Below, one piece after another: positions 28,080-37,375 of a DNA stretch of 64,000 bases; position 1 is the stretch's first letter, and the number at the start of each line of letters is the position of its first letter. Under the pieces are notes generated by a model that saw only the letters and a program-made list of their open reading frames with translations, was not told where the DNA came from and searched no databases. Position numbers and translations under genes: made by a program. The stretch spans positions 620,001-684,000 of the forward strand of contig NZ_JACHFE010000001.1 of the NCBI RefSeq assembly GCF_014201735.1. Direction: 5' to 3'. The stretch is from Marinobacter oulmenensis (lineage in GTDB: Bacteria; Pseudomonadota; Gammaproteobacteria; Pseudomonadales; Oleiphilaceae).

Positions 28080-30020
28080 ATGTTCCCACAGTTGCTCAAA
28101 CAGCTGGTGACCAGCCGCCTGCTGCGGCCGGTCTTCATCGTACTGGTGGTGGTTGGTCTGATTCAGCTGCTGGTCAGCCAGTGGCTGATCTCCCATCAGG
28201 TGCAGGGACTGGTGGATACCGCCGGCAATGCCCTGGAGTCGAGTGCCCAGCATGTCAGTGAATCTTTCGAACAGAGCCGGCAGGATGTTGCCACCCGGCT
28301 GCAGACCATGCGAGAACAGACCACCGAAGAACTGGCCGCGGAGCTGACCCGTCAGCAGACGGCCCAGCAGGAACGCATGGCTGAAAATGTGCGGGATGCC
28401 GTCATGGCGGAAGCCCAGGGGCTGGCTAACGTACTGGCTGCTGTCGCCGGTCCGTTGATCTGGGACCGGGATGTTCCCCGCCTGACCGATCTTGTGGAAC
28501 TGGCTGACGCGCGGGAATCAGTGCTTTTTGCCATTTACTATGACCAGTACGGTGAGCGGATGACCCGTTACGTGGACCGGCGGGACGACCGGGTTAGGGC
28601 TCTGATGGATGCCGGGGAAGGGCGTGGGGCTGCCAACAAGGTGCTTGATGCTGCCGGTCGGGATCCGAACGTGGTGATTATATCAGCCGATATCAAACCC
28701 CAGGGCTCCAAGATCGGGGAACTGAAAATGGGCCTGTCCCTGGAAGGTATCAATGCCGATCTGGCGGACCTGCAGCAGGAGTTCAACAGCACCATCGACA
28801 ACAGTGTTTCGGCCCTGGAGCAGACCCTGGATGCTGAGACGACTCAGGTCAATCAGCGGCTTCAGCAGCAACTGGCCGAAGTGGACCGTACCACGCGGGA
28901 AGGCATCACCGAGACGCTGGAATCGCTGGATGATGAGGCGGGAGGTATGGCCAATAGCCTGAGCTGGCTCCTGTTGGGCGCTTCCCTGATTCTGATCATT
29001 GCCATTGCTGGCGTTCTTGGCGGCAGCCTGTTGCCGCGTGTACTCCGGCTAAGTCGGGCTATCTGGGGCATTGCCGATGGTGAAGCCGATCTCACCCGCC
29101 GTGTGACGCTCAAAGGCAAAGACGAACTGACGGAAATGGCCCGGGGGGTTAACCAGTTTATTGCCCGTATCCAGGAACTGGTGTCTGAGGTTCGCCAGTC
29201 TGCCGAACGGGCAGTGGAAGAAGCCCGTAAACAGGGTGAAATGAGCCATGCGGCGGTGTCTGCGGTGAACCGTCAGGAGCAGGCCGTGGGCGAGGTCTCG
29301 GGTACCATGCAGGGGATGTCCCAGAGCATTGGGGAAGTGGCCCTGAGTATTCAGGAAGTGGCCAGCTCGGTGCAGACGGTCAATGCGGAAAGTGAGGCGA
29401 CCGCCGGCATTTCCAGAAAAGTGCGTGATCAGCTCGATGAAGTGGTACGCGAAGTGGAGCAGGCGGTGTTGTCGGTCAAGGACCTGGACGCCCAGAGCAA
29501 CCAGATCGAATCCGTGCTGTCGGTGATTGGTGAAATTGCCGAGCAGACCAACCTGCTGGCCCTGAACGCCGCCATTGAGGCGGCCCGTGCCGGGGAGTCC
29601 GGCCGTGGCTTCGCGGTGGTTGCCGACGAAGTCCGCACCCTGGCCAGCCGTACCCAGGAGTCCACCACCGAAATCCGTACCATTATCGAGCGTCTGCAGA
29701 CGGGCAGCAACAAGGCCGTGAGTGTGATCGATACGGTCTCTGGCCAGGTTCAGGAGTCCTCGCAGGCGTTCCGCAATGCCGACGAACATTTCGAACAGAT
29801 CAATACCCTGCTCGGCTCCCTCAAGGAGCGGGCTCTGGTCATCGCACAGACGGCAGAAACCGAAGGTGGAAACGCCGACGAAGTCAGCCGGAGTGTGGAA
29901 GACATCGCGGCGTCCTCGCGCGAGACGGTGGCCTCCATCGAACGGTCCGACCGGGCCAGCCAGGAGATCAGCCAGTTGCTGACCGCCCTGCAGAGCAAGG
30001 CGGCACAGTTCAAGGTCTAG
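28080..30020 (+). CDS. Methyl-accepting chemotaxis protein
   Basis: About 646 residues. One transmembrane segment lies near the N-terminus ([20 protein letters not shown]) and a second at about 300-322 ([20 protein letters not shown]), with a periplasmic or extracytoplasmic sensor of about 260 residues between them. A HAMP domain follows, then a signalling domain with the tip [20 protein letters not shown] and [13 protein letters not shown]. The sensor has a long coiled-coil stretch (about 205-290) and no recognised ligand pocket. ATG at 28080 has GGAG five bases upstream; the longer frame to 28014 is unlikely. It has no CheB/CheR tether. The ligand is unknown. Confidence 0.92.
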   Translation: MFPQLLKQLVTSRLLRPVFIVLVVVGLIQLLVSQWLISHQVQGLVDTAGNALESSAQHVSESFEQSRQDVATRLQTMREQTTEELAAELTRQQTAQQERMAENVRDAVMAEAQGLANVLAAVAGPLIWDRDVPRLTDLVELADARESVLFAIYYDQYGERMTRYVDRRDDRVRALMDAGEGRGAANKVLDAAGRDPNVVIISADIKPQGSKIGELKMGLSLEGINADLADLQQEFNSTIDNSVSALEQTLDAETTQVNQRLQQQLAEVDRTTREGITETLESLDDEAGGMANSLSWLLLGASLILIIAIAGVLGGSLLPRVLRLSRAIWGIADGEADLTRRVTLKGKDELTEMARGVNQFIARIQELVSEVRQSAERAVEEARKQGEMSHAAVSAVNRQEQAVGEVSGTMQGMSQSIGEVALSIQEVASSVQTVNAESEATAGISRKVRDQLDEVVREVEQAVLSVKDLDAQSNQIESVLSVIGEIAEQTNLLALNAAIEAARAGESGRGFAVVADEVRTLASRTQESTTEIRTIIERLQTGSNKAVSVIDTVSGQVQESSQAFRNADEHFEQINTLLGSLKERALVIAQTAETEGGNADEVSRSVEDIAASSRETVASIERSDRASQEISQLLTALQSKAAQFKV

Positions 30021-30117
30021 TGTCCCGTCTGGTTAATGCGCCAGGCCTTGTAATTTCCCTCTTTGCGTCAAATATAAAGTATCAGAGAGCATTCTTTGAT
30101 CAGACGCGAGGGGAGCG

Positions 30118-31095
30118 ATGGAATTCAAGGACTATTACGCCGTTCTCGGGGTGAGTGAGTCAGCCAGCCCCGAGGACATTAAAAAGGCCTACCGCAAGCT
30201 GGCCCGGAAGTACCACCCGGATGTCAGCAAGGAAGAAAACGCCAGCGATCGCTTCAAGGAAGTGGGCGAAGCCTACGAGGTTCTGAAAGACCCAGAAAAG
30301 CGGGCCGAGTATGACCAACTGCGCAAGTATGGCGCCAGTGGCGATGGCTCCTTCCAGCCACCACCTGGCTGGGAAAGCGCATCCGGCTTTGGTGGCGGTG
30401 GTTATACCGATGCCGACGCCCGGCACTTCAGTGAATTTTTCGAGGAAATCTTCGGCGGTGGCCGCCGTGCCGGCGGCTTCTCCGGCACCGGTTTCGGTGG
30501 TGATGGTTTCCGTCAGAGCATGCGCATGCGGGGTGAGGATGTTCACGCCCGGCTATCCCTATTCCTGGAAGAAGCCTTCAATGGCTGCGAGAAACAGGTG
30601 TCGTTCACGGTGCACGATACCGACGATCATGGCCGCATGGTGCCGCGTCAGAAAACGCTGAAAGTCAAGATTCCGGCCGGTGTGCGTGAAGGTCAGAACA
30701 TCCGCCTGAAAGGGCAGGGTGCCCCGGGTATCGGTGGTGGTGAGCCGGGAGACCTGTTCATCGAGGTGGAACTGGCACCGCACCCACACTTCAGCATTGA
30801 GGGCCGGGACATCCTGGTCAATGTGCCGGTTGCCCCCTGGGAGGCCGCCCTGGGCGCGACAATTACCGTGCCTACCGTCAGTGGCAAGGTGAATCTCAAG
30901 GTGCCCAAAGGATCCTCCAGCGGCCGGAAACTCCGCCTCAAGGGCAAGGGCTTACCGGGCAAGCATCCGGGAGACCAGATCGTCACCCTGCAGGTTGCCA
31001 TGCCTGAACAGCATTCCGACGAAGCCGAGAAACTCTACGAGCAACTGGCGGAAGCGGAAAAGAACTTCAATCCACGCAGTAAACTGCATGTGTGA
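30118..31095 (+). CDS. cbpA: Curved DNA-binding protein / DnaJ co-chaperone CbpA
   Basis: A 325-residue type II J-domain protein. The J domain (1-70) has HPD at 33-35, a Gly/Phe-rich linker spans about 85-130, and the C-terminal substrate-binding domain ([37 protein letters not shown]) has no zinc fingers, which separates it from DnaJ. It stimulates DnaK and in enterics also binds curved DNA in stationary phase. The next gene is its modulator CbpM. GAGGGGAG sits before the ATG. Confidence 0.95.
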   Translation: MEFKDYYAVLGVSESASPEDIKKAYRKLARKYHPDVSKEENASDRFKEVGEAYEVLKDPEKRAEYDQLRKYGASGDGSFQPPPGWESASGFGGGGYTDADARHFSEFFEEIFGGGRRAGGFSGTGFGGDGFRQSMRMRGEDVHARLSLFLEEAFNGCEKQVSFTVHDTDDHGRMVPRQKTLKVKIPAGVREGQNIRLKGQGAPGIGGGEPGDLFIEVELAPHPHFSIEGRDILVNVPVAPWEAALGATITVPTVSGKVNLKVPKGSSSGRKLRLKGKGLPGKHPGDQIVTLQVAMPEQHSDEAEKLYEQLAEAEKNFNPRSKLHV

Positions 31096-31107
31096 GCGGG
31101 GGGAGCC

Positions 31108-31452
31108 ATGAGCAACAGTGACCATACCCTGACGGTAGAACTGATGGAGGCGGACGGCACCCTGTTCACGCTTCGGGAGATCTGTGAACGGGGCGACTGC
31201 CACGCCGAGTTCATTATTGAACTGGTGGATTACGGGGTCATCAGTCCGGCCCGGGAGCAGCCTGAGCCCATGGGGTGGCAGTTCGACGTGCAGGCACTCC
31301 GGCGATTGCAGAAGGCCATGCGTCTGCAACGGGACCTCAAGATGAACCTGCCGGGACTGGCGGTGGCTCTGGACCTGCTCGATGAGGTTCAAGACATGCG
31401 CCGGGAGGTGGCTCGACTGAACCAGCGCCTGCGCCAGTTGACTGGAGAGTAA
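31108..31452 (+). CDS. cbpM: Chaperone modulator CbpM
   Basis: A 114-residue MerR-fold helical protein that binds the CbpA J domain and inhibits its co-chaperone and DNA-binding activity. LREICERGDCHAEFIIELVD and VQALRRLQKAMRLQRDLKMN match the family. The C-terminal 30 residues are a coiled coil. It starts 12 bases after cbpA, the standard cbpAM arrangement. Confidence 0.93.
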   Translation: MSNSDHTLTVELMEADGTLFTLREICERGDCHAEFIIELVDYGVISPAREQPEPMGWQFDVQALRRLQKAMRLQRDLKMNLPGLAVALDLLDEVQDMRREVARLNQRLRQLTGE

Positions 31453-31477
31453 GGTACCCGATGTCTGGAAGCATGAT

Positions 31478-32059
31478 ATGAACCACCTGGCCCACCTCTT
31501 TCTGGCACCGGATTCGCCAGAGGCACGTATCGGCAGCGTACTGGGTGATTTTACCCGTGGCGTGGACCTGGGCCGCTATCCGGAGACGGTGGTTTATGGC
31601 GTGCGCCATCACCGGGCCGTGGACAGCTTTACCGATGGACACCCGGCTGTACTGGCCAGCAAACGACTGTTTTCAGCGCGCAGGCGCCGGTTTGCCGGCG
31701 TCGCACTGGACATTCTTTACGACCATTACCTGCTCAGGCACTGGTCCGCGTTCAGCGGTATTGACCGTGACAGCTTTATCCGGCGTGTGTACGGTGAGTT
31801 CCAGTCTCACGAACACCTGATGCCCGAAACGATGGCAATCGTGACCCGCCGGATGGTCGCCCATGACTGGTTTGGCGCCTATGAAAATCTCGACAACATC
31901 GGCTATGCGCTGGACCGGGTGGCAGGCCGCCTGAGGTTTGCTCATCGTTTTGACGGCATCATTGAAGAAATTCGTGAACACGATGAGGAACTTGAGGCCA
32001 ATTTCCTGATCTTCTTCCCGGAACTTAAAGCCTTTGCAGGAGAAGCGCCCCATGGGTGA
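31478..32059 (+). CDS. acpH: Acyl carrier protein phosphodiesterase
   Basis: A 193-residue AcpH-family HD-fold enzyme that removes 4'-phosphopantetheine from ACP. The N-terminus MNHLAHLFLA, GSVLGDFTRG, HHRAVDSFTDGHP and DILYDHYLLRHW supply the conserved His/Asp pattern. The length equals the E. coli enzyme (193). It follows cbpM after 25 bases and its 3' end overlaps the DsbA-like gene by 8 bases. Confidence 0.93.
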   Translation: MNHLAHLFLAPDSPEARIGSVLGDFTRGVDLGRYPETVVYGVRHHRAVDSFTDGHPAVLASKRLFSARRRRFAGVALDILYDHYLLRHWSAFSGIDRDSFIRRVYGEFQSHEHLMPETMAIVTRRMVAHDWFGAYENLDNIGYALDRVAGRLRFAHRFDGIIEEIREHDEELEANFLIFFPELKAFAGEAPHG

Positions 32060-32771
32060 AGCAAAACGACGAAAGCAGACGGGTGTACCCTCGTCCTCAA
32101 ACAAACGGCGTAAAACCTGGCTGGTGGGTGGTGCCGCCATTGCCCTGGCTCTGATTGCAGGTATCTATCTGGTGACCAAGCCGCCTGAGCCGGATTCCGG
32201 AGCCCTGCCGGTGGCCGATCCGGAAGCTCCGCCCTTCCCGGCCGAAGTGGACCGGTTCGGAGTCTCTGTGGGGCCCGAGGACGCGCCGGTTGTTGTCCGG
32301 GAATTTGCCGATTACCAGTGCCCGGGCTGTGCTGCGTTCTCGGAGGCCAGCCGCCGGCTGAAAGAGGAATACGTCGACACCGGCCAGGTCCGGTTTGTGT
32401 TTTTCGACCTGCCTTTACGGCAGCACCAGAACGCCATGCCGGCTGCCATGGCTGCCCGTTGCGCCGGAGACCAGGACAGCTATTGGGCCATGCATGACCG
32501 GTTGTTCGATAACCAGTCAGACTGGAACAGCTCCAGTGATCCTGTCGCCACCTTCAGTCGCTATGCCTCTGATATGGGGCTGGATGAGCGTCGTTTCCGC
32601 CGCTGCATGACCACGGACCTGCACCGTGAGGATATCGAGCAGAGTCTCCAGGTGGCCCGACAGCTACAGGTGGCACGCACTCCGACGGTCATTGTCGACA
32701 ACATCATGCTCACCCGCCCGGGTTGGGGGCAGCTTTCCGCCGTTGTAGAGCGGGAACTTGTTGATAAGTAA
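32052..32771 (+). CDS. DsbA-family thiol:disulfide protein, membrane-anchored
   Basis: A 239-residue thioredoxin-fold protein. A basic N-terminus (MGEAKRRKQ) and one transmembrane anchor at about 22-42 (TWLVGGAAIALALIAGIYLV) place the rest in the periplasm. The active site is CPGC in FADYQCPGCAAF, and a cis-Pro loop is seen in ARTPTVIVDN. CPGC differs from the CPHC of DsbA and resembles DsbG-like or DSBA-like family members, so it may be an oxidase or an isomerase. ATG 32052 follows GGAG by nine bases and overlaps acpH. Confidence 0.88.
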   Translation: MGEAKRRKQTGVPSSSNKRRKTWLVGGAAIALALIAGIYLVTKPPEPDSGALPVADPEAPPFPAEVDRFGVSVGPEDAPVVVREFADYQCPGCAAFSEASRRLKEEYVDTGQVRFVFFDLPLRQHQNAMPAAMAARCAGDQDSYWAMHDRLFDNQSDWNSSSDPVATFSRYASDMGLDERRFRRCMTTDLHREDIEQSLQVARQLQVARTPTVIVDNIMLTRPGWGQLSAVVERELVDK

Positions 32772-32920
32772 GTGAAGTGGCACTCCCTAAGCACCATGGC
32801 CCCTTTAACGATTTTGCACTTACTATGAAAATAAAATAAATATTTGTTAACTGGATCGCCCCCTTTTTGTTTTTCGGTGCTATGTTGGTATTAGTGGAGC
32901 CAAAATAATGAGGGGCAAGG

Positions 32921-35179
32921 ATGCACTCAGCTCAGCCATCAGGGAAGGTGGACACCGGCGTAGCCGCGCTCATCATGTTGGCGCGTTACCATCAGGTCGC
33001 GGCTGATGCCAGTCAGCTTCAACATCATTTCGGAACACACGAACGACCTTTCGATAGGCCGGAAATTCTCCGCGCCGCCCGTCATCTAAAGCTTAAAGCC
33101 AAATCGCTCACGACACGCTGGGATAAGCTTTCGGCTATAAGCCTTCCCGCTATTGCAGGAACCAAGGATGGACAGTTTATTGTCCTTGCCAAAGTGATGG
33201 ATGAGGAGGTCCTGATTCAGGACCCGTCGGCCAAGGCGCCAGAAACGCTCACTAAAGAACACTTCCTTGAGCGATGGAACGGCGAAGTCATTCTCGTCTC
33301 AAAAAGAAGTCTGCTACCGGGAGTCGATGAAAAGTTTGATATCAGCTGGTTTATCCCGGCTATCCTCAAGTACAAGCACCTCCTGCGCGACGTCGTCATC
33401 GCTTCCTTCTTTATCCAGCTTTTTGCCCTGATTACGCCATTGTTCTTTCAGGTGATGATCGACAAGGTTTTGGTTCACAAGGGGCTGACAACACTGGATG
33501 TCCTTGCCTTTGGGCTGATTGTTGTTTCGGTGTTTGACGTCTTCCTTAACGGGTTAAGAAACTATGTCTTCACTCACACCACCAACCGGGTGGACGTGAC
33601 ACTCGGCTCCAAGCTGTTTCACCATCTGACGCATCTTCCCATTTCCTATTTCATGAGCCGCCAGGTTGGCAATACCGTGGCCCGTGTCCGTGAGCTCGAT
33701 ACTATCCGGAACTTCATCACCAGTTCCGCATTGACCTTGATTATCGACCTATTCTTCACGATCGTCTTCTTTGTGGTTCTGTATTTTTACAGTCCGACTC
33801 TGACCTGGGTGGTGCTCGGTTCAATACCTTTCTACGTTGTTCTCTCTATCATCATTACCCCAATCCTGCGACGACGGCTCGATGAACAGTTCAAACGGGG
33901 CGCGGAGAATCAGGCCTTCCTGACGGAATCCATGTACGGCATAGAAACGGTGAAGGCGATGGCCGTAGAACCCCAGATGCAGCGCCGTTGGGAAGAAAAC
34001 CTTGCTGCCTATGTGGCAGCGTCATTCAAGGCGACCAACCTTGGGAACATTGCAAACCAATCTGCCCAGTTCATTAACAAGATCGTGACCGTGCTGATCC
34101 TCTGGATCGGTGCCTCTCTGGTCATGGCGAATGAAATGAGCATTGGCCAACTGATAGCGTTCAACATGATTGCGGGCCGGGTCAGTGGCCCTATCCTCAA
34201 GCTGGTCCAGCTTTGGCAGGACTTCCAGCAGGCGGGCATATCCATTAAACGACTGGGCGACATCCTCAATACCCCTGCCGAACCCGGGCATAACCCCAAT
34301 AGGACGACCCTGCCGCGTATAGAGGGCAACGTCCAGTTTGACAATATCAACTTTCGTTACAACCCAAGTGCGCCCTTCGTTCTGAAGCAGCTCTCGTTAG
34401 ATGTCCATGCTGGCGAAATTGTCGGGGTCGTAGGACGGTCAGGATCTGGCAAAAGTACGCTAACAAAACTCATCCAGAGGTTGTATCTGCCGGAGTCGGG
34501 AAGGGTTCTGATTGATGGAATCGACCTGGCCCACATGGAGCCAGCCTGGCTGCGGAGGCAGGTGGGAGTGGTGCTTCAGGAGAATCGCCTGTTTAACGGG
34601 TCCGTGAAGGACAACATTGCATTTGTTGACCCCAGTCTACCAATAGAGGCGGTTGTGAATGCCGCCAAGCTCTCGGGGGCTCATGACTTTATTGTCGAGC
34701 TGCCCGAAGGCTATGACACTCCGGTTGGGGAGCAGGGCGCCAGCCTGTCTGGCGGACAACGCCAGCGTATCGCCATAGCCCGCGCCCTGATCACGAATCC
34801 CCGGATTCTGATATTCGACGAAGCCACCAGCGCCCTTGATTACGAATCAGAGCGGGTGATTCAGGAGAATATGCGGGCCATGTGCGAAGGGCGCACCGTC
34901 TTCATCATTGCACACCGCCTGACCACTGTGCGACACGCAGACCGGATTGTTGTTGTTGAAGCTGGGAATATCGTGGAACACGGCAGCCATGAGGAGCTGC
35001 TCGGACGGAAGGGCTACTACTCAAAGCTCCATGAGTACCAGAATACGTCCATACCTATAAAGGCTCGATCGAAAGACGATGAGGGCGTTGGGGTAGGGGC
35101 TGCGTCGTCCGCCAATGGTGGAAACCGGGTGGGCTTTGCCTATGGGCCACAGAAAGTCCAGTCAGTGAGGCTGACATGA
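32921..35179 (+). CDS. Type I secretion ABC exporter (HlyB-like)
   Basis: A 752-residue exporter. An N-terminal C39-like domain (about 1-130) begins DTGVAALIMLARYHQV, with no catalytic Cys, so it is a substrate-docking CLD as in HlyB and not a peptidase. Six transmembrane helices follow (about 150-430). The ATPase has Walker A GRSGSGKST at about 505, LSGGQRQRIAIARAL at about 609 and Walker B ILIFDEATSALD at about 628. It overlaps the HlyD gene by 4 bases. The likely cargo is the RTX protein at 37375. No TolC-like outer membrane gene is in the window, so it must be encoded elsewhere. Confidence 0.95.
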   Translation: MHSAQPSGKVDTGVAALIMLARYHQVAADASQLQHHFGTHERPFDRPEILRAARHLKLKAKSLTTRWDKLSAISLPAIAGTKDGQFIVLAKVMDEEVLIQDPSAKAPETLTKEHFLERWNGEVILVSKRSLLPGVDEKFDISWFIPAILKYKHLLRDVVIASFFIQLFALITPLFFQVMIDKVLVHKGLTTLDVLAFGLIVVSVFDVFLNGLRNYVFTHTTNRVDVTLGSKLFHHLTHLPISYFMSRQVGNTVARVRELDTIRNFITSSALTLIIDLFFTIVFFVVLYFYSPTLTWVVLGSIPFYVVLSIIITPILRRRLDEQFKRGAENQAFLTESMYGIETVKAMAVEPQMQRRWEENLAAYVAASFKATNLGNIANQSAQFINKIVTVLILWIGASLVMANEMSIGQLIAFNMIAGRVSGPILKLVQLWQDFQQAGISIKRLGDILNTPAEPGHNPNRTTLPRIEGNVQFDNINFRYNPSAPFVLKQLSLDVHAGEIVGVVGRSGSGKSTLTKLIQRLYLPESGRVLIDGIDLAHMEPAWLRRQVGVVLQENRLFNGSVKDNIAFVDPSLPIEAVVNAAKLSGAHDFIVELPEGYDTPVGEQGASLSGGQRQRIAIARALITNPRILIFDEATSALDYESERVIQENMRAMCEGRTVFIIAHRLTTVRHADRIVVVEAGNIVEHGSHEELLGRKGYYSKLHEYQNTSIPIKARSKDDEGVGVGAASSANGGNRVGFAYGPQKVQSVRLT

Positions 35180-36549
35180 ACGGTCAGGAACGTGCGAAGC
35201 GAAAAAAGACGAGTGTTCTGTCGGAGAGCGATATCTACGAGTTTATGCCGGCGGCAATCGAGATCGAGAAAACGCCAGCATCCCCAATCGGGCGAACTGT
35301 TCTCTACGCCATCATGCTGCTGTTCGCATTAGCCATATTGTGGGCCATCTTCGGGAAAATTGACATTGTTGCAGTCGCACAGGGGAAGGTTGTTCCGGGT
35401 GAGCGAGTAAAGGTCATACAGCCTCTGGAGACAGCGGTCATCGAACGCATTCATGTCGAGGAAGGGCAGACGGTAAAGGCGGGTGACCCTTTGATTACCC
35501 TGAATACAAGTGTGACGGAGGCGGATGTCCGTCGGTTTCGGCGTGAGTGGCAAGGAGCTGCCCTGAAACGCATAAGGTTAACTGCGTTGGCCAACTGGTT
35601 TGCCAGCTCCAGCGATCGCGCCCTCACTCTGGAATCGGATGACCCGAGTTTGGCTCCGTTCCTGGAAGAACATCGAGAACTGCTGAGCCAGGAAGTTGCT
35701 GAACTTCAGGCTAACTTGCGGAATATCCAGCAGGAGTCTGACCGGCTAGCGGCAGAGAAAAAGATGGTACAGGCAGAAGCAATGAAGAACCGCCGATTAT
35801 TGGAAGTGCTTAATGAGCGAGTAGCCGCCTACAACGAGTTGCAGCAGAACGGTACCGGTTCTCGCATGGATTATCTTGAGGTCAAGCAGGAGCAGATTGA
35901 GGTTGAGCAGAACGTATCGGTCCAGCTTGCCCGCATTGATCAGCTCAAAGCCAGTATTCAAGCGAATGCTTCCAAGCGTGAAATGACAATATCTGAGCGC
36001 TACAAGCTTACTTTACAGGAGCTGCAAGAGCTTACCGTTCAGGAAGTGGCATTGCGAGAAGAGCTATTAAAAGCGGAACAACGCAGTCGCAATTATCTAC
36101 TTAAGGCGCCTCTCAATGGGAAAGTGCAGGAACTCGCAGTAACCACCATTGGCGGGGTGGTTACGCCTGCGCAGGAAATCATGAAAATTGTGCCGGAGGA
36201 AAGTACTGTGGAAGTGGAAGCCCGCTTTCTGAATAAAGATATCGGTTTTATCCACCCTGGTCAGCCTGCGGAAATCAAGGTTGATACTTTTAACTTCACA
36301 AAATATGGAGTGGTGGATGCGGAGCTTTCCGACATTTCCGGTGATGCGATACAAGATGAACAACTGGGCTTAGTTTATAAAGCGCGTCTGGTCCCCTCGG
36401 ACTCCGCACTGCAGGTTGGTGAAAGGCTGGTGAGTCTCGCGCCTGGGATGACAGTGACGGCAGAAGTAAAAACTGGGCAGCGGCGGGTTATTGAGTTCTT
36501 TTTATCGCCCCTATTAAGGTACCAGGAAGACAGTTTAAGAGAAAGATGA
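35176..36549 (+). CDS. Type I secretion membrane fusion protein (HlyD-like)
   Basis: A 457-residue periplasmic adaptor. A single transmembrane segment lies at about 40-60 (VLYAIMLLFALAILWAIFG). The biotinyl-lipoyl-like half motif VKVIQPLETAVIERIHVEEG is next, then a long coiled-coil hairpin (about 130-320). The closing beta-barrel (LKAPLNGKVQELAVTTIGGV) is typical of the HlyD/LapC group. It joins the ABC exporter to TolC. Start overlaps the exporter stop by 4 bases. Its own stop overlaps a small membrane ORF by 4 bases. Confidence 0.95.
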   Translation: MNGQERAKRKKTSVLSESDIYEFMPAAIEIEKTPASPIGRTVLYAIMLLFALAILWAIFGKIDIVAVAQGKVVPGERVKVIQPLETAVIERIHVEEGQTVKAGDPLITLNTSVTEADVRRFRREWQGAALKRIRLTALANWFASSSDRALTLESDDPSLAPFLEEHRELLSQEVAELQANLRNIQQESDRLAAEKKMVQAEAMKNRRLLEVLNERVAAYNELQQNGTGSRMDYLEVKQEQIEVEQNVSVQLARIDQLKASIQANASKREMTISERYKLTLQELQELTVQEVALREELLKAEQRSRNYLLKAPLNGKVQELAVTTIGGVVTPAQEIMKIVPEESTVEVEARFLNKDIGFIHPGQPAEIKVDTFNFTKYGVVDAELSDISGDAIQDEQLGLVYKARLVPSDSALQVGERLVSLAPGMTVTAEVKTGQRRVIEFFLSPLLRYQEDSLRER

Positions 36550-36707
36550 TGGCAATCTGGCATTCAATGGTTGTTGGGATGAAGCTCTTTAAGTGGATCA
36601 CATTTGCTTTTATTTGTGAGTTTGGCTGTTTTATGGGGTTTGGTGAGTTTTTTGGTTTTTTGTGTGCAAGTATGTGGCTTGAAATTGTCGGAGTTTTATT
36701 GAGGTAG
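36546..36707 (+). CDS. Small hydrophobic protein, translationally coupled to hlyD
   Basis: An unlisted 53-residue ORF starting MMAIWHSMVVGMKLFKWITF and ending LEIVGVLLR. It is almost entirely hydrophobic, rich in Phe, Gly and Trp, with one long or two short membrane segments. It overlaps the hlyD stop as ATGA, the same coupling used between the exporter and hlyD. I do not recognise a family. It could be a small exporter subunit or regulator, or chance in AT-rich DNA; the ATGA coupling is the main argument that it is real. Confidence 0.5.
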   Translation: MMAIWHSMVVGMKLFKWITFAFICEFGCFMGFGEFFGFLCASMWLEIVGVLLR

Positions 36708-36883
36708 GATTATATAAGAATTATTAAATAAAAAGATGGTTTTGTGTTTCTGCGGATAAAAACTGTCTGGAGGCCAGCTGTTGTAGGCGGTGTTGAGCTG
36801 AAGTACATAAATGGGTTTTGTTTTGAATAAGAAGCATGGTTTTTAGTTGTATTTTTAGTCAGATTTTTAAGGGTGGTCATATA
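36708..36883 (+). other. AT-rich gap between small ORF and lipoprotein
   Basis: A 176-base non-coding stretch, strongly AT-rich with several T runs, unlike the flanking 60% GC genome. It probably carries the lipoprotein/RTX promoter. I cannot pick a convincing -35/-10 pair, and no repeat or RNA was identified. Confidence 0.4.
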
Positions 36884-37375
36884 ATGATTGGATTTTTTTT
36901 TAGAGTCCTTGTTTTTTTTGGTCTGATTTCCTGTGCTGCTTGCGCTAGTCGTCCATTGAGTCTTGAGAATGCTTTGTCTCAATTTTATTCGGGCGACCAT
37001 AGTATGATGGAGGGAGCCTCAGGTAAAGTGCGTACGAAATTTCTGCTGAAGAGTTATCAAAATAATACATTGGTTGAGCCGCAAGTGTTTAGTTATAAGG
37101 TGCTGGGGGGTAGGCGATTACATATAGATATTCCACAGGGACAGTACTATATGGATTTTTCTGGTAACCATTACGGAAGCAATTTTATTGGTAAATTGCA
37201 ATGCAAAGGTGGCGGAGCCTCGTCTGGTTGGAGTATCTCAAAGCTTGGCGGTGAGATTATAGTAGATCGTACTGCTTTGGTCCTTTATGAGTGGTCTTGC
37301 GGGTCACTTGGGTGTTCGTATTCATTGGTTTTTGGGAATGAACTCTTGTTGAATAGATGCTTAGGGAGTGAGTGA
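36884..37375 (+). CDS. Small lipoprotein upstream of the RTX gene
   Basis: A 163-residue protein with a lipoprotein signal (MIGFFFRVLVFFGLISC; lipobox LISC). The mature part holds several more Cys residues (LQCKG, WSCGSLGC, NRC), which suggests disulfides and a periplasmic or outer-membrane site. I recognise no domain. ATG at 36884 is preferred over 36836 because it begins at the signal peptide and has an AGGG upstream. Its stop overlaps the ATG of the giant RTX gene (TGATG). That coupling, plus the lysozyme-like domain at the RTX N-terminus, makes an immunity or lysozyme-inhibitor role worth testing; this is inference. Confidence 0.7.
   Translation: MIGFFFRVLVFFGLISCAACASRPLSLENALSQFYSGDHSMMEGASGKVRTKFLLKSYQNNTLVEPQVFSYKVLGGRRLHIDIPQGQYYMDFSGNHYGSNFIGKLQCKGGGASSGWSISKLGGEIIVDRTALVLYEWSCGSLGCSYSLVFGNELLLNRCLGSE

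Noticed and set aside
32921..33310. Active C39 bacteriocin-type leader peptidase in the exporter
   Set aside because: The position of the catalytic Cys is not conserved (the domain begins with DTGVAAL), so it is a CLD docking domain as in HlyB.
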